Shown here: positions 28,487 to 37,553 of the stretch, piece by piece | Numbering within the stretch: position 1 is the first letter of the stretch | Layout of the letters: every line of letters begins with the position of its first letter | Origin: Archangiaceae bacterium | GTDB lineage: Bacteria; Myxococcota; Myxococcia; Myxococcales; Myxococcaceae | NCBI GenBank assembly: GCA_016714225.1 | Contig: JADJNS010000012.1 | Location: 344,381 to 408,380, forward strand | DNA: 64,000 nucleotides | Direction of reading: 5' to 3' | Position numbers and translations under genes: made by a program | Notes under the pieces: generated by a model | What the model saw: only the letters and a program-made list of their open reading frames with translations | Database searches by the model: none | Told to the model about the DNA's origin: nothing

Positions 28487-31400
28487 ATGTCGCGAATCGA
28501 CGAGACCGGTTCCTCCGCCGCCGCAGCAGCCGCCGCCGCCGCCGCCGCGGCCGCCGAAGCAGCCCGACGCGCCGAAGCAGAGGCACGCCGGCGCGCCGCC
28601 GCGCAGCGGCTGGCCGCCCAGCAGGCCGCAGCGTTCGAGCGCGACGAGGTGTCGACGGGGAAGGGCGCAGCGCTGCGCAGCCGTGCGCCGGCCACCCTGG
28701 GCAGCGAGCCGAGGGCGACCTCGCTGCACGACGAGGTCGTGGGAGATGGCCAGGCGAACTGCCTGGAGCGCGCCGCGAAGCTGGCCCGGCCGGGCGATAC
28801 CGTGCTGCTGCTCGACGACACGCACGACGACTCGGGGCACGCGGTGGTGCAGCGGCCCGACGGGTCGGTGGTCGACCCCAACGCGCCGGGCCAGCGGTAC
28901 GCCTCGGCCGCTGACTACCTGCAGCAGAACCCGCGCTATCAGCACCCCCTCGCGGTGAGAGAGCCGCAGCTCGACCAGGTGCTGCAGCTGCCGCCCGGGG
29001 CGCTGCGCGATGCGCTCATCTCCCGGCTGGGGCTCGAGCGCGCCGCCGCGCGCCGCGTCGCCGACCCGCAGCCGCAAGTAGACCCCGCCGACGCCGCGCT
29101 GCTCGACCAGCAGCTGAAGGCCGACGGCGGCGCCAACCGGCTGCTCTCCGACCAGTTCGTGCTCGACGAAGAGGTCGCCGAGGCTCAGCACAAGGCACCG
29201 CCGGGCAGCGACCCCGCCGCCGTCGAGCGCGAGGTGCGCGCCGAGTACTGGCAGTCGCACGCGCTGTACGTCGACCCCAAGACCCGCACCGTCTACGCGG
29301 CGAGCTACGACGCCGAGAGCGGAGCGCTGACGCTCACGCGCCGCAACCAGAACGTGAAGAACGAGCAGGGCCGGCGCGCCACCGGCTCGACCGAGATCAC
29401 CCTCGCGCAAGACGGCAGCGCCTCGTCGGTCGCCACCACCACCACCCCGGGCAAGAACGGCGCGTCGGACTCGGTGACGTGGAAGCGCGACACCGACCCG
29501 AGCGGGAAGACCACCGCGCTCAGCCGCACCGACACGCTGGTGGTGAACGACGAAAACACGGGGTGGACGACGCGCACCGACACGCTCACCTTCGACCCGT
29601 CGGCGCCGCCCATCAAGGTGAAGGGCGGCGAGGTGCCCCGCATTCTCGAAGAGACGGTGCACGTCGACATGGAGCACGGCCCGCTCACCGGCGACGCAGT
29701 TCCGCAGGGGCAGGCCAGCTCGGACACCACCCTCACGTACGGCCCCGACAACCAGCCGACGCACAGCCACACCACGCTCACCCAGTCGACGCCCGACTTC
29801 GACCCCACCGCGGTAGACGACTTCAAAGATCAGCTGAAGGCGTCGGTCGACGCGGCCGCCGACGACGACCTCGACACCGATGCCAACCCCGAGGCCGACC
29901 TCGACCTGCCTCCCGGCTCGGGGCAGCTCACCCTCACCACCGATCAGGACTTCAACTCGAAGGGCCAGGTCGTCTACCAGACCCGCACCAACACCTCGGA
30001 GCAGGTGCAAGACGATGGCACCAACGGCACCACGCTGGTGAGCGGCACCCAGACCGCGGTGTGGGGCACTGACCCGAAGCTGCTGCTGCCGCAACCGCCG
30101 GCCGACTGGCACCCGCCGATGCTGCCGCCCACGCTGCCCGCCGACACCCTCGAGCCGCTCGGCCCCGACAGCACCTCGCAGCTCTCGCAGACGCGCACCA
30201 TCTACGCGTTCAACCCGCACGGCAGCGAGCTCGATGGCGACAACTCGTCGCGGCAGATCATGACGGTGAGCGGCACCGCCCAAGGTGACGCGAACGGCAC
30301 CCCGGGCGCGGGCTGGTCGTGGGGCAAGGTGAACGTCAAAGACGTTCAGGAAGACGGGGGCGACAACTTCACCTTCGTCGAGGCCGAGCTCGCCGCCGAC
30401 GCCGACGGCCAGCCCACCGGCGACCCCGACGTGAAGAACAGCGTGGTCGAGAAGCCCTGGTACGACGACGCGTGGGACTTCGTGAAGTCGGGCGGCCTGG
30501 CCATCACCGGCGCGGTGCTCGGCATCGCCGGCATCGCGTTGGATCTCACCGGCGTGGGCGCGGTGGCGGGCGTGCCGCTCGACATCGTGGCCGCCGGGCT
30601 GATCACCACCGCCTTCGCGCTCAACGTGGCGAACGTGGGCGTGCAGACCTACGAGGCGGCGCAGGGCAACACCTCGTGGGCCAACGTGGCGCTGGCGGGG
30701 GTGGCGCTGATTCCCGGGGGCCGGCTGGCGTCGGTGCGAGGGCTGGCAGCCGAGGGAGCGGCGGTGAGCCAGATCGCGCTCGCGGCGCTGAAGACCACCC
30801 CCACCGTCACCCGCGGCGCGCTGGTGGCCGACCTCGGGTACCACGTGGGAGACGACCTGGTCTCGGGCCGCGGGCTGTCGTTCGAAGACATCGTGTTGGC
30901 CTCGAGCATCGTGGTGGGCGGCCTCAACAGCCGGCGCATCGCCTCGAAGACGGTCACCCGCGACGTCACCGTGCCCGGCTCGAAGTACACCCTCAAAGAG
31001 ATGAACCCGCAGTACGCGGCCGAAGAGACCGGCGCGCTGTGGGGCGGCAGCCAAGGTGAGGTACCTCTCTCCGAAAGAGCGGGCCGGGTACGAGCTCACC
31101 TTGAAGAACGGCCGGCTCTACGACGCCGACGGCAAGCTCTACGACACCCGCGGCAGCCAAAGCGTGTTCGGCGGCAACGACAGCGCCATCTTCGTGATGG
31201 GCCCCGACGGGAGGATCTACGCCAGCAGCGAACAGGCGGTGGGGCAGTTTCACCACTCGAGCTTCCTGGGCGGCAAGCCGGTGGCCGGCGCCGGCGAGCT
31301 GGTGGTGCACGACGGGAAGATCGTCGGCATCTCTGACCGCAGCGGGCACTATCACCCGGGCCTGCGGCAAGATCAGCAGGTGCTGAAGCGCCTGCAGCAG

Positions 31401-31493
31401 GGCGGAGTGAACCTGCGCAGCTTCCAGTTCGAGGGCTGGGTCACGCCCACGCCCGTGCGCGCTTCCGACATTTTGAAGCTCAAACCTTCTTGA
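28487..31493 (+). CDS. Polymorphic-toxin-like protein, one frameshift
   Basis: About 1,000 residues. MSRIDETGSS is followed by 13 alanines and an Ala/Arg/Glu-rich helix. Residues about 82-145 contain GQANCLERAAKLA, GHAVVQRPDGSVVDP: a Cys-His-Asp order like papain-fold toxins (Tox-PL). A long Thr/Asp-rich beta region follows, then a hydrophobic Gly/Ala-rich segment (VKSGGLAITGAVLGIAGIAL) of the kind that precedes toxin tips. Near 31050-31052 the frame breaks; the other frame continues KVRYLSPKERAGYELTLKNG, GQFHHSSFLGGKPVAGAGEL, VVHDGKIVGISDRSGHYHPG. This block matches the C-terminal domain of plant IQM proteins and related bacterial effectors. No signal peptide is seen, so export would need a dedicated system. 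Which domain, if any, is toxic is unknown. Confidence 0.68.
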
Positions 31494-31506
31494 AGAGGAA
31501 CCGACC

Positions 31507-32127
31507 ATGAACCCGCTCGCTCGCGCCAGCAGAAAGCTGGTCTCGCATCAGACGCTGCCGCTCCCGTCGCTCGGCTTCGTGCAGGCCGTCGATCTGCTCG
31601 AAGACTTCAACACCGCCAACCTCGAGACGCCGCGCGCCGAGCTGCCTGCGAAGGTGGCCGCCGACGCGAAGCTGCAAGACGCGGCGGTGGCGTTCTTCGC
31701 CTACCGCTTCACCGCCGTCGCGCCGCAGCCGGCCGACGTGGGCCGCGACCTGAAGCTCGCCGCCGAGGTCGCGCAGGGCGTGCTGCGCTTCGCCGACCCC
31801 ACCCACCGCCAGGCGTTTCTCGAGCAGGTGGTGTTCAACGTCGCCCACCCCGCGGGGCACCAGGCGCTGGCGCCGGTGGTGAAGGGCGCGCTGCCGGCGG
31901 CCCAGGTCGAGCGCGCGCTGCTCACCCACGCCCGGTCGACCAACCCGCTGCACCTGCACAATGCGCTCGAGCTGCCCCGGTGGGTGTTCGGCTCGGGCTA
32001 CCCGCTCAGCGAGGCGGGGCGGGCACAGCTCGAGCGGCGCGTCGAAGGGCTGCGGGGCAATACGGCGCTCAACCCCTTGATTGCCCGAGCGGTCACGGAA
32101 TTTCGGCTCCCGGCCACTGCGCAATAA
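31507..32127 (+). CDS. Small protein, paralog 2 flanking a toxin-like gene
   Basis: A 206-residue paralog of the 199-residue protein before the toxin-like gene, with the same VFNVAHPAGHQALAPVVKGA and LHLHNALELPRWVFGSGYPL blocks. It starts 13 bases after the toxin-like gene with GAAGAGGAACC as Shine-Dalgarno, so it should be co-expressed. A duplicated immunity or adaptor gene is the simplest reading; no enzyme motif is visible. Confidence 0.65.
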   Translation: MNPLARASRKLVSHQTLPLPSLGFVQAVDLLEDFNTANLETPRAELPAKVAADAKLQDAAVAFFAYRFTAVAPQPADVGRDLKLAAEVAQGVLRFADPTHRQAFLEQVVFNVAHPAGHQALAPVVKGALPAAQVERALLTHARSTNPLHLHNALELPRWVFGSGYPLSEAGRAQLERRVEGLRGNTALNPLIARAVTEFRLPATAQ

Positions 32128-32403
32128 TTGGGGTGAATTCGGCCGAAATTCTGCGCCACGGCTTCGGCGGGCAGACCGCTTTTCTGCGCTCAAGATCGCG
32201 GGTTCAGGCCCGGGTTTGGTAGAAAGTGATACCCCGGGGCGACGCCTCAGCCCGGGGAAGTCGCGACCCGCTCGTTTTCAGGCGCGATCTGTCTCACTTG
32301 GGTGTCGTTCTGGGCCTTTCGAAAGTATCTTACATAAACACCTGTCGTACCCAGGCGATACTCGGAAGAGAGCAGCACCAGCCCCTCATCCGGAGTACCC
32401 GAC
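32128..32403 (+). promoter_or_regulatory. Likely promoter region of the AAA+/vWA gene set
   Basis: A 276-base gap without a gene. It holds a near-palindrome GAATTCGGCCGAAATTC near 32132-32148, a hairpin with arms CCCCGGG (32232-32238) and CCCGGGG (32251-32257), and a notably AT-rich patch GAAAGTATCTTACATAAACA at 32321-32340 that stands out in this GC-rich DNA and could hold a -10 element. The AAA+ gene starts about 65 bases later after CGGAG. No exact promoter consensus could be fixed. Confidence 0.35.
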
Positions 32404-34853
32404 ATGGTTTCCCCGACCCGCATCAGCCTGGACCGTCTCAGTCCTCTTCAGCAGGCGTTTGCGAAAGATCTGCTCGGCGATGGCATCAGCCAGGTCAAGC
32501 TCTCCGATCTCCAGGCCAAGCTGAAGGAGCTCGATGCTCCCAAGGCCGGAACCAAGGCGAAGGAGCTGGGCGAGGTCGAGGCGAAGGCGTGGCGCGCCGG
32601 CATCAAAGAGCTGATCGGCGCGGTCTACGGAGGCGGTCAGGCCGTGTCGGTGAGGGCGGGCGCTCAGCGCGCCGAGGCAAACCCGGTCTACGACGCCCAG
32701 GAAGTCACTCCCCACGACACCCAACTGCTCGCGGCGTTCGACAAGGTGGTGATCGGCCAGCCTCGCGCCAAGATGGCGCTGCTGCGGCTGGTGAAGTCTC
32801 TCGAGCGCACCCGCGAAGTGCACAAGCTCGACAAGACCTACGAAGGTAACCCGAAGTGCCTCTTCCTCAACGGGCCTCCGGGCAACGGCAAGAGCACCAT
32901 GGGCAACGCGCTCGCGTACGCTCTGCACGGCGACGAGTCGACCTGCGAAGTCGTCGATGTCGGCAACATCAAAGACACCTCGCAGCTCAACCGCATCTTC
33001 GGCGCGCCTCCGGGCTACGCGGGCTACGACCCCGAAATGAAAGACTCGCCGCTCGCGCCCTCGCGGTTGGACGCGAAGTTCGGCAACAAGGTCCCCAAGA
33101 TCATCACCTTCGACGAAGTCGACAAGATGCCGCCCGACGTTGCGGCCGAGTTCTGGGACATGGTGAACAAGCTGATCGAGCACGGCGAGATGACGCTGTC
33201 GAACGGTCAGGAAGTGAAGATGAAGGACACCATCTTCCTCTTCACCGCCAACGAGGGCGTGAACACCGCGGGTGCGAAGAGCGGAGAAGCCCTCGACCAG
33301 CACTACGTCGACGCGGCGATGAACGTGCTGAAGGCGGCCAACAAGGCCAACATCATCAGCCGCATTCGCAACTTCGTCAGCACCGACCCGCTCAAGCCCG
33401 AAGAGCTCGAGCAGATTACTGCGCTGGTGCTCAACCGTTCGATCGCCCAGGCCGAGACCATCGCTCGCAAGCGCGGCCTCGACGTCTCGTTCGAGGCGTC
33501 GCCCGAGGTCGCAAAGCTGCTGGCCGAGGTCGGTTACACCCCGAGTACGGCCTGCGCCCGCTGAAGGAAGGGATCATCGACGACCTGGTGAACGCCAAGC
33601 TGTTCGACGCCGCGTTCGAGGCCGGTGACGACGAGAACTTCGTGCTGGAGCTCGAGCCCAGCGTCGGCGCCGAAGAGCTGCGGCGGCTGAAGAACGCCTT
33701 CGAGGAGAGCTCTCCCGGCATTCCGGTTCAGTACGCCACGGCTGAGCTGTTCCCCATTCGTGCGCGCTGCACCAACGCGCAGTCGCGCTTCACCTCGTAC
33801 GAGTCGAAGCTGGTGCCGGCGAGCGACATCGCGCGCATGTCGGTGCTGGCGTCGGGCAGCGTGGCGGGTCGCGGTTTCACCATCGCCAACCCCGGCGGCG
33901 AGGGCGAGAACAACGAGCTGATGTTCCTCAAGGCAGGCACCATTCAAGGCGGTGCGGCCGCGGAAGATCGCCTGGTGCGTTTCCCGCTTCCCGACGATCT
34001 CGCGCAGGCCAATCGAGCTCTCTACTCGGCGAAGCTCGACGACCACCACTTGCTGCTCACCGGCGTCAGCGTGCCCGAAGACCTCGATGGCGCGCCGACC
34101 ATGCCGACCTACATTCTCGATGCGCGCATTCGCGACCCGAAGCGGGCCTTCGAAAAGGTCGAGGGCCCGCCGGTGGCGCTGGTCGACGCCGGTCTCGGCG
34201 CGGTCGGCGGCAAAGCCGTGCTGATGGGTGGCCGTGAGGTGTTCTCGGACGGCGAGGGCTGGGTGCCGAGCCTCGACCTCGCCGAAGCCCACGACCTGGT
34301 CCCCAACGAGCTTCCGTACGTCTTCGACGGCGAGACCAAGACCTGGTCGCCGATGGATCGCGACGTGGTCGACCCGTCGATCACTGCCAGAGCCGGTTAC
34401 GCGGTCGCCACGGTGGGCGATCAGGTGCTCTTCGCCGGTGGCATCACGGTCGAGCCGGGAGAAAACGGCGTCTACGGCGCGCGCGCCTCGCGAGAGGTCG
34501 ACGCGTTCGACGCGGCCACCGGCCGCGTGGTCCGGCACTCCGAGCTCGCGGTGCCCGTCTCGCACGCCACGGCGGTCAACACCCCGTCTGGCCTCGAGCT
34601 GCTCGGCGGGTTGGAGCACTTGAGCCGTGGCCTCGAACCGTCGCCCATGGAGACGGTGCAGCGGCTCACCACCAAGGGCGGCGAAGCCAAGTGGAAGGAG
34701 CGGACCGATCAGACGCTGCCGCAGCCCGCGGCCGGGCTCGCCGCGGTGCCCCGCGCCGATGGCTCGACGGTGGTGGGCCCGTTCTACGACGAGGCGGCGC
34801 CGCTCGACCCCATCTTCAGCTCCTACGGCCCGAAGAAGGACGGGCAGGGCTAA
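32404..34853 (+). CDS. ClpB-like AAA+ ATPase fused to a kelch-like region, one frameshift
   Basis: About 816 residues after repair. The N-terminus MVSPTRISLDRLSPLQQAFA resembles the start of several neighbours. The AAA+ module is of the Clp/HSP100 second-ATPase type: VIGQPRAKMALLRLV, Walker A NGPPGNGKSTMGNAL, pore-like APPGYAGYDP, Walker B IITFDEVDKMP, then the Clp C-terminal lid with YTPEYGLRPLKEGI. The frame breaks inside that last motif at a C-run (33539-33542); one missing C restores the family consensus. The following 400 residues are beta-rich with kelch-like strands (ARAGYAVATVGDQVLFAGGI, SHATAVNTPSGLELLGGLEH). No Clp N-domain or first ATPase is present. This is the first gene of the AAA+/vWA set and its probable motor. 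Confidence 0.78.
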
Positions 34854-34857
34854 GGCC

Positions 34858-36543
34858 GTGGGCGTCTCCGCATCACGACCGATCGCCTCGGCCCGCGTGC
34901 CGCTGGCCGAACTTCAGCTCTCTGCCGAGCAGAGCGCGCTGGTGCAGAGGCGCGCCGGTGGCAAGGCCGAGCCGACGCTGCTCGACCTCGACCGCTGGCT
35001 GCGGGCGAAAGATCTCAGCGAGACCGAGCGCGACCTGTTCACCGACATTCGCGCGGCCATGGTCGGTGGCCAGCGCAGCGCGAACCTGGTGCGGCTCTCG
35101 GGTGAGGGCGAGCGCCCGGTTCGCCCCGGCGACGCCGGCAACTACTACTTCGCCCAGGACGTGGTGGGCGACCTGCCGCAGGTGGTGAAGCTGCGCGATG
35201 ACCTGCGGCGCGACGGGCTGCCCGGCCAGCAGCAGGCGCTTCCCGGCTTTCTCGCCCTGGCGAAAGACTTCTACTCGCCCGCCCGCGAGACCTCGCCGGT
35301 GCTGGCCATCTCGGGCGACCCCGGCCACGGCAAGAACGAGGCGGTGCAGGCCTTCTCGTTCTCGCTGTTCGGCAACGAGGTGCCGCCGCCGCTCAAGGTC
35401 GATCTCTCGAAGGTCGTCGACCGTGACGCGATCATCCTCTTCGAGGGTGAAGACGCCCCGCTCTCGCTCGAGAAGCTTCGCGAGATGCAGGAGACCGGCG
35501 GGGTGGTGCACCTCACCGGCGTCGACAACCTCGTCGCCCGCGCGCCCGACGTGGCGGCGAAGCTCGCCGCGCGCCTGAGCGCACGCGAAGGCGACAGCGA
35601 GTACGCCCGCGTGCCGTACGTGCTCGACTACTCGACCCCGGGTGATGCCACCGCGATGACCGCGATGGCGCTGGGCTCGGTGGGCATCGAGTCGCTCGCC
35701 GGCAGCTCCCAGTTCGGGCACCTCGACGAAGATGCGGTCTGGCACTACGCCGAGCAGCGCATCGCCGAGAAGATGAAGAAGCCGGGGCTCGACGGCCTGG
35801 TGCTCGAGCTCGAGCCGCAGGCCAAGGCCCTGCTCAAGCAGATGCTCACCACGCCCCACGCGCCGCTCGACTCTCTGGAAGAGCGTCTGGTGCGGTTCTT
35901 GTTCACCCACGTCGACACCCAGACCAACGTCGATCGCGCCGACAGCGTGATCGGCATCTCGGTGAGCGAGCCGTACCGCGAGGTCAATCGCGCCTGGTTG
36001 ACCGGGGTCATCGACGCGCTGCACCAGCCCGAGCCGAACCTGAACCTCGGCACCCCGGCGTTCCGCGCCAACCTCACCGCCAAGACCCACCACCTCGACG
36101 CCGATGGCCTCGCCGCCGCCGGGCAGTCGCTCAAGGCGCTGATGGACGACGTTCGCGGTTGTCTGCCCAGCCTCTTTCGCGAGCCGGGCACCGACGAAGA
36201 CGCTGACCGCATGGACGTGCTGCAGGCGCAGACCGAGGCCGCTTTCCAGGCCTTCCACATGGCCGAGAAAGAGCTCGCCGACGCTGCGTTGTTCAACCGG
36301 CTGGTGCCGCTCAAGCCGGGTGTGCACCGCGTGCTCAAGTCGGCGCTCGAAGCGGTCAGGGCGACCATCGAAGAAGCCGTCGCGGCCGTCGAAGGCGCCG
36401 AAGACGACGAGGGCCAGGCGATCGCCAGGGCGGGCGCCGGCGGGCTCTCCCGGTTGGACGAGCTGCTTCCCCTGGTCGACTCGCTGGCCAAACCGCCGGT
36501 GGTCGCCGAGGCTGCTGGCGATGCTCCGGCGGACGGGCAATGA
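34858..36543 (+). CDS. Second AAA-type protein with degraded Walker A
   Basis: A 561-residue protein beginning at GTG four bases after the previous stop. Its N-terminus (SASRPIASARVPLAELQLSA) recalls the shared start motif of the set. Residues about 155-260 look like an ATPase core: VLAISGDPGHGKNEAVQAFS is a P-loop with Asn in place of the usual Ser/Thr, and DAIILFEGEDAPLSLEKL sits where Walker B (hhhhDE) is expected but lacks the Asp-Glu pair. It therefore probably binds nucleotide weakly or not at all and may be a structural partner of the Clp-like ATPase. The C-terminal half is helical with long Ala/Glu/Asp stretches. Its stop overlaps the vWA-like gene (ATGA). Confidence 0.6.
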   Translation: MGVSASRPIASARVPLAELQLSAEQSALVQRRAGGKAEPTLLDLDRWLRAKDLSETERDLFTDIRAAMVGGQRSANLVRLSGEGERPVRPGDAGNYYFAQDVVGDLPQVVKLRDDLRRDGLPGQQQALPGFLALAKDFYSPARETSPVLAISGDPGHGKNEAVQAFSFSLFGNEVPPPLKVDLSKVVDRDAIILFEGEDAPLSLEKLREMQETGGVVHLTGVDNLVARAPDVAAKLAARLSAREGDSEYARVPYVLDYSTPGDATAMTAMALGSVGIESLAGSSQFGHLDEDAVWHYAEQRIAEKMKKPGLDGLVLELEPQAKALLKQMLTTPHAPLDSLEERLVRFLFTHVDTQTNVDRADSVIGISVSEPYREVNRAWLTGVIDALHQPEPNLNLGTPAFRANLTAKTHHLDADGLAAAGQSLKALMDDVRGCLPSLFREPGTDEDADRMDVLQAQTEAAFQAFHMAEKELADAALFNRLVPLKPGVHRVLKSALEAVRATIEEAVAAVEGAEDDEGQAIARAGAGGLSRLDELLPLVDSLAKPPVVAEAAGDAPADGQ

Positions 36544-37553
36544 GCCGCACCGACGCCACCCGGCCGTCGGGGGCCACCGCGCCGCTGGCGCGGCCCGAGA
36601 CTCAGGCAGCTCCGGCGCCGCAGACCGCCCCGGCCCCGCAGACCGCCCTGGCTCCCGCGGTGGCTCCGGCCGCGAAGCCGCAAGCCGACCTGTACACCGC
36701 GCCGGCCGCCAGCACCGCGCCCGCGCGGCTGGGCGCCTCGGAGCACAGCCACCTGCGGCTCACCCAGGCCGGGCCCCAGGCGCTGCAGGCGACCGAGATC
36801 ATCGCGCAGAACGAGGCGCTGATTCAGCGCAGCGCCGCGGCGCTCAAGGCGCAGCTGATGGAGAAGAGCGTCGCCGCCGGCGAGGTCGGCCTGGTGATCG
36901 CCATCGACATCACCGGCAAGGCGGTGCAGGTGTGCCTCGCCTGCGGAGTCGAGGGCCACGACTACCAGCCCTCGATGCAGCGGCAAGACAACCCCGAGAT
37001 CAACATGCTCAACGAGTCGATGGTGGTGGGGGTCGAGATCGCCCGCCGCGTCGGCATCGACGCGGGCATCATGATCTACGACGAGCAGCCCTTCTTGATT
37101 CGCGAGCCGGGAGACATCACCGGCGGGCCGCAGCGCGACCTCGATCGCTTCAACGCCATCTACGAGCGCCACGGCAAGGCCAAAGAGATCGACAGCGGCG
37201 TCGTCTTCGACTGGATGCGGCAGGAAGCCGTCACCTGGACAGAGTCTGACGCGAACCGCCGGGTGGTGGGCAAGCCCGATGATCGCGGCGCGATCGAGAA
37301 GTCGGTGCAGGCGCTCGACGCGTCGGGCCGCTCGCGCAAGTGGCTGATGCTGTCGAAGGGGCAGCCCGAGAGCAACGTGCGCAGCCTCGAGCCGCTGGCC
37401 ACCTCTCACGGGGTGGTGGTGTCGGGCATCGCGGTGGGCGGCAACGCCCGGCAGATCATCGGCATGATGCCCAAGCGCACCGCGGTGGTGCCCGAGCTGC
37501 ACGACGTGCGCGGCAAGCTGGGCCCCGCGATCGGCGCGATGGTGGACGGGTGA
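36540..37553 (+). CDS. von Willebrand A-like protein
   Basis: A 337-residue protein. Residues 1-75 are an Ala/Pro-rich linker. From residue about 118 VGLVIAIDITGKAVQVCLAC gives a hydrophobic strand ending DxTG, the place of the metal-binding DxSxS in vWA domains, though the second Ser is missing. Later blocks such as RRVGIDAGIMIYDEQPFLIR, SGRSRKWLMLSKGQPESNVR and SHGVVVSGIAVGGNARQII fit the alternating strands and helices of a Rossmann-like vWA fold. In MoxR/vWA, magnesium chelatase and Norq/Norp systems an AAA+ ATPase acts with a vWA partner, so pairing with the two ATPases upstream is suggestive. Family assignment is by pattern only. Confidence 0.5.
   Translation: MSRTDATRPSGATAPLARPETQAAPAPQTAPAPQTALAPAVAPAAKPQADLYTAPAASTAPARLGASEHSHLRLTQAGPQALQATEIIAQNEALIQRSAAALKAQLMEKSVAAGEVGLVIAIDITGKAVQVCLACGVEGHDYQPSMQRQDNPEINMLNESMVVGVEIARRVGIDAGIMIYDEQPFLIREPGDITGGPQRDLDRFNAIYERHGKAKEIDSGVVFDWMRQEAVTWTESDANRRVVGKPDDRGAIEKSVQALDASGRSRKWLMLSKGQPESNVRSLEPLATSHGVVVSGIAVGGNARQIIGMMPKRTAVVPELHDVRGKLGPAIGAMVDG

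Noticed and set aside
28487..31493. RHS/YD-repeat toxin
   Set aside because: No YD-repeat or RHS core motif (DPxGxxx) was found; the middle region is Thr/Asp-rich without that pattern.
32128..32403. Riboswitch or small RNA gene in the gap
   Set aside because: Only one GC hairpin and a near-palindrome are visible; no conserved riboswitch core or terminator could be recognised.
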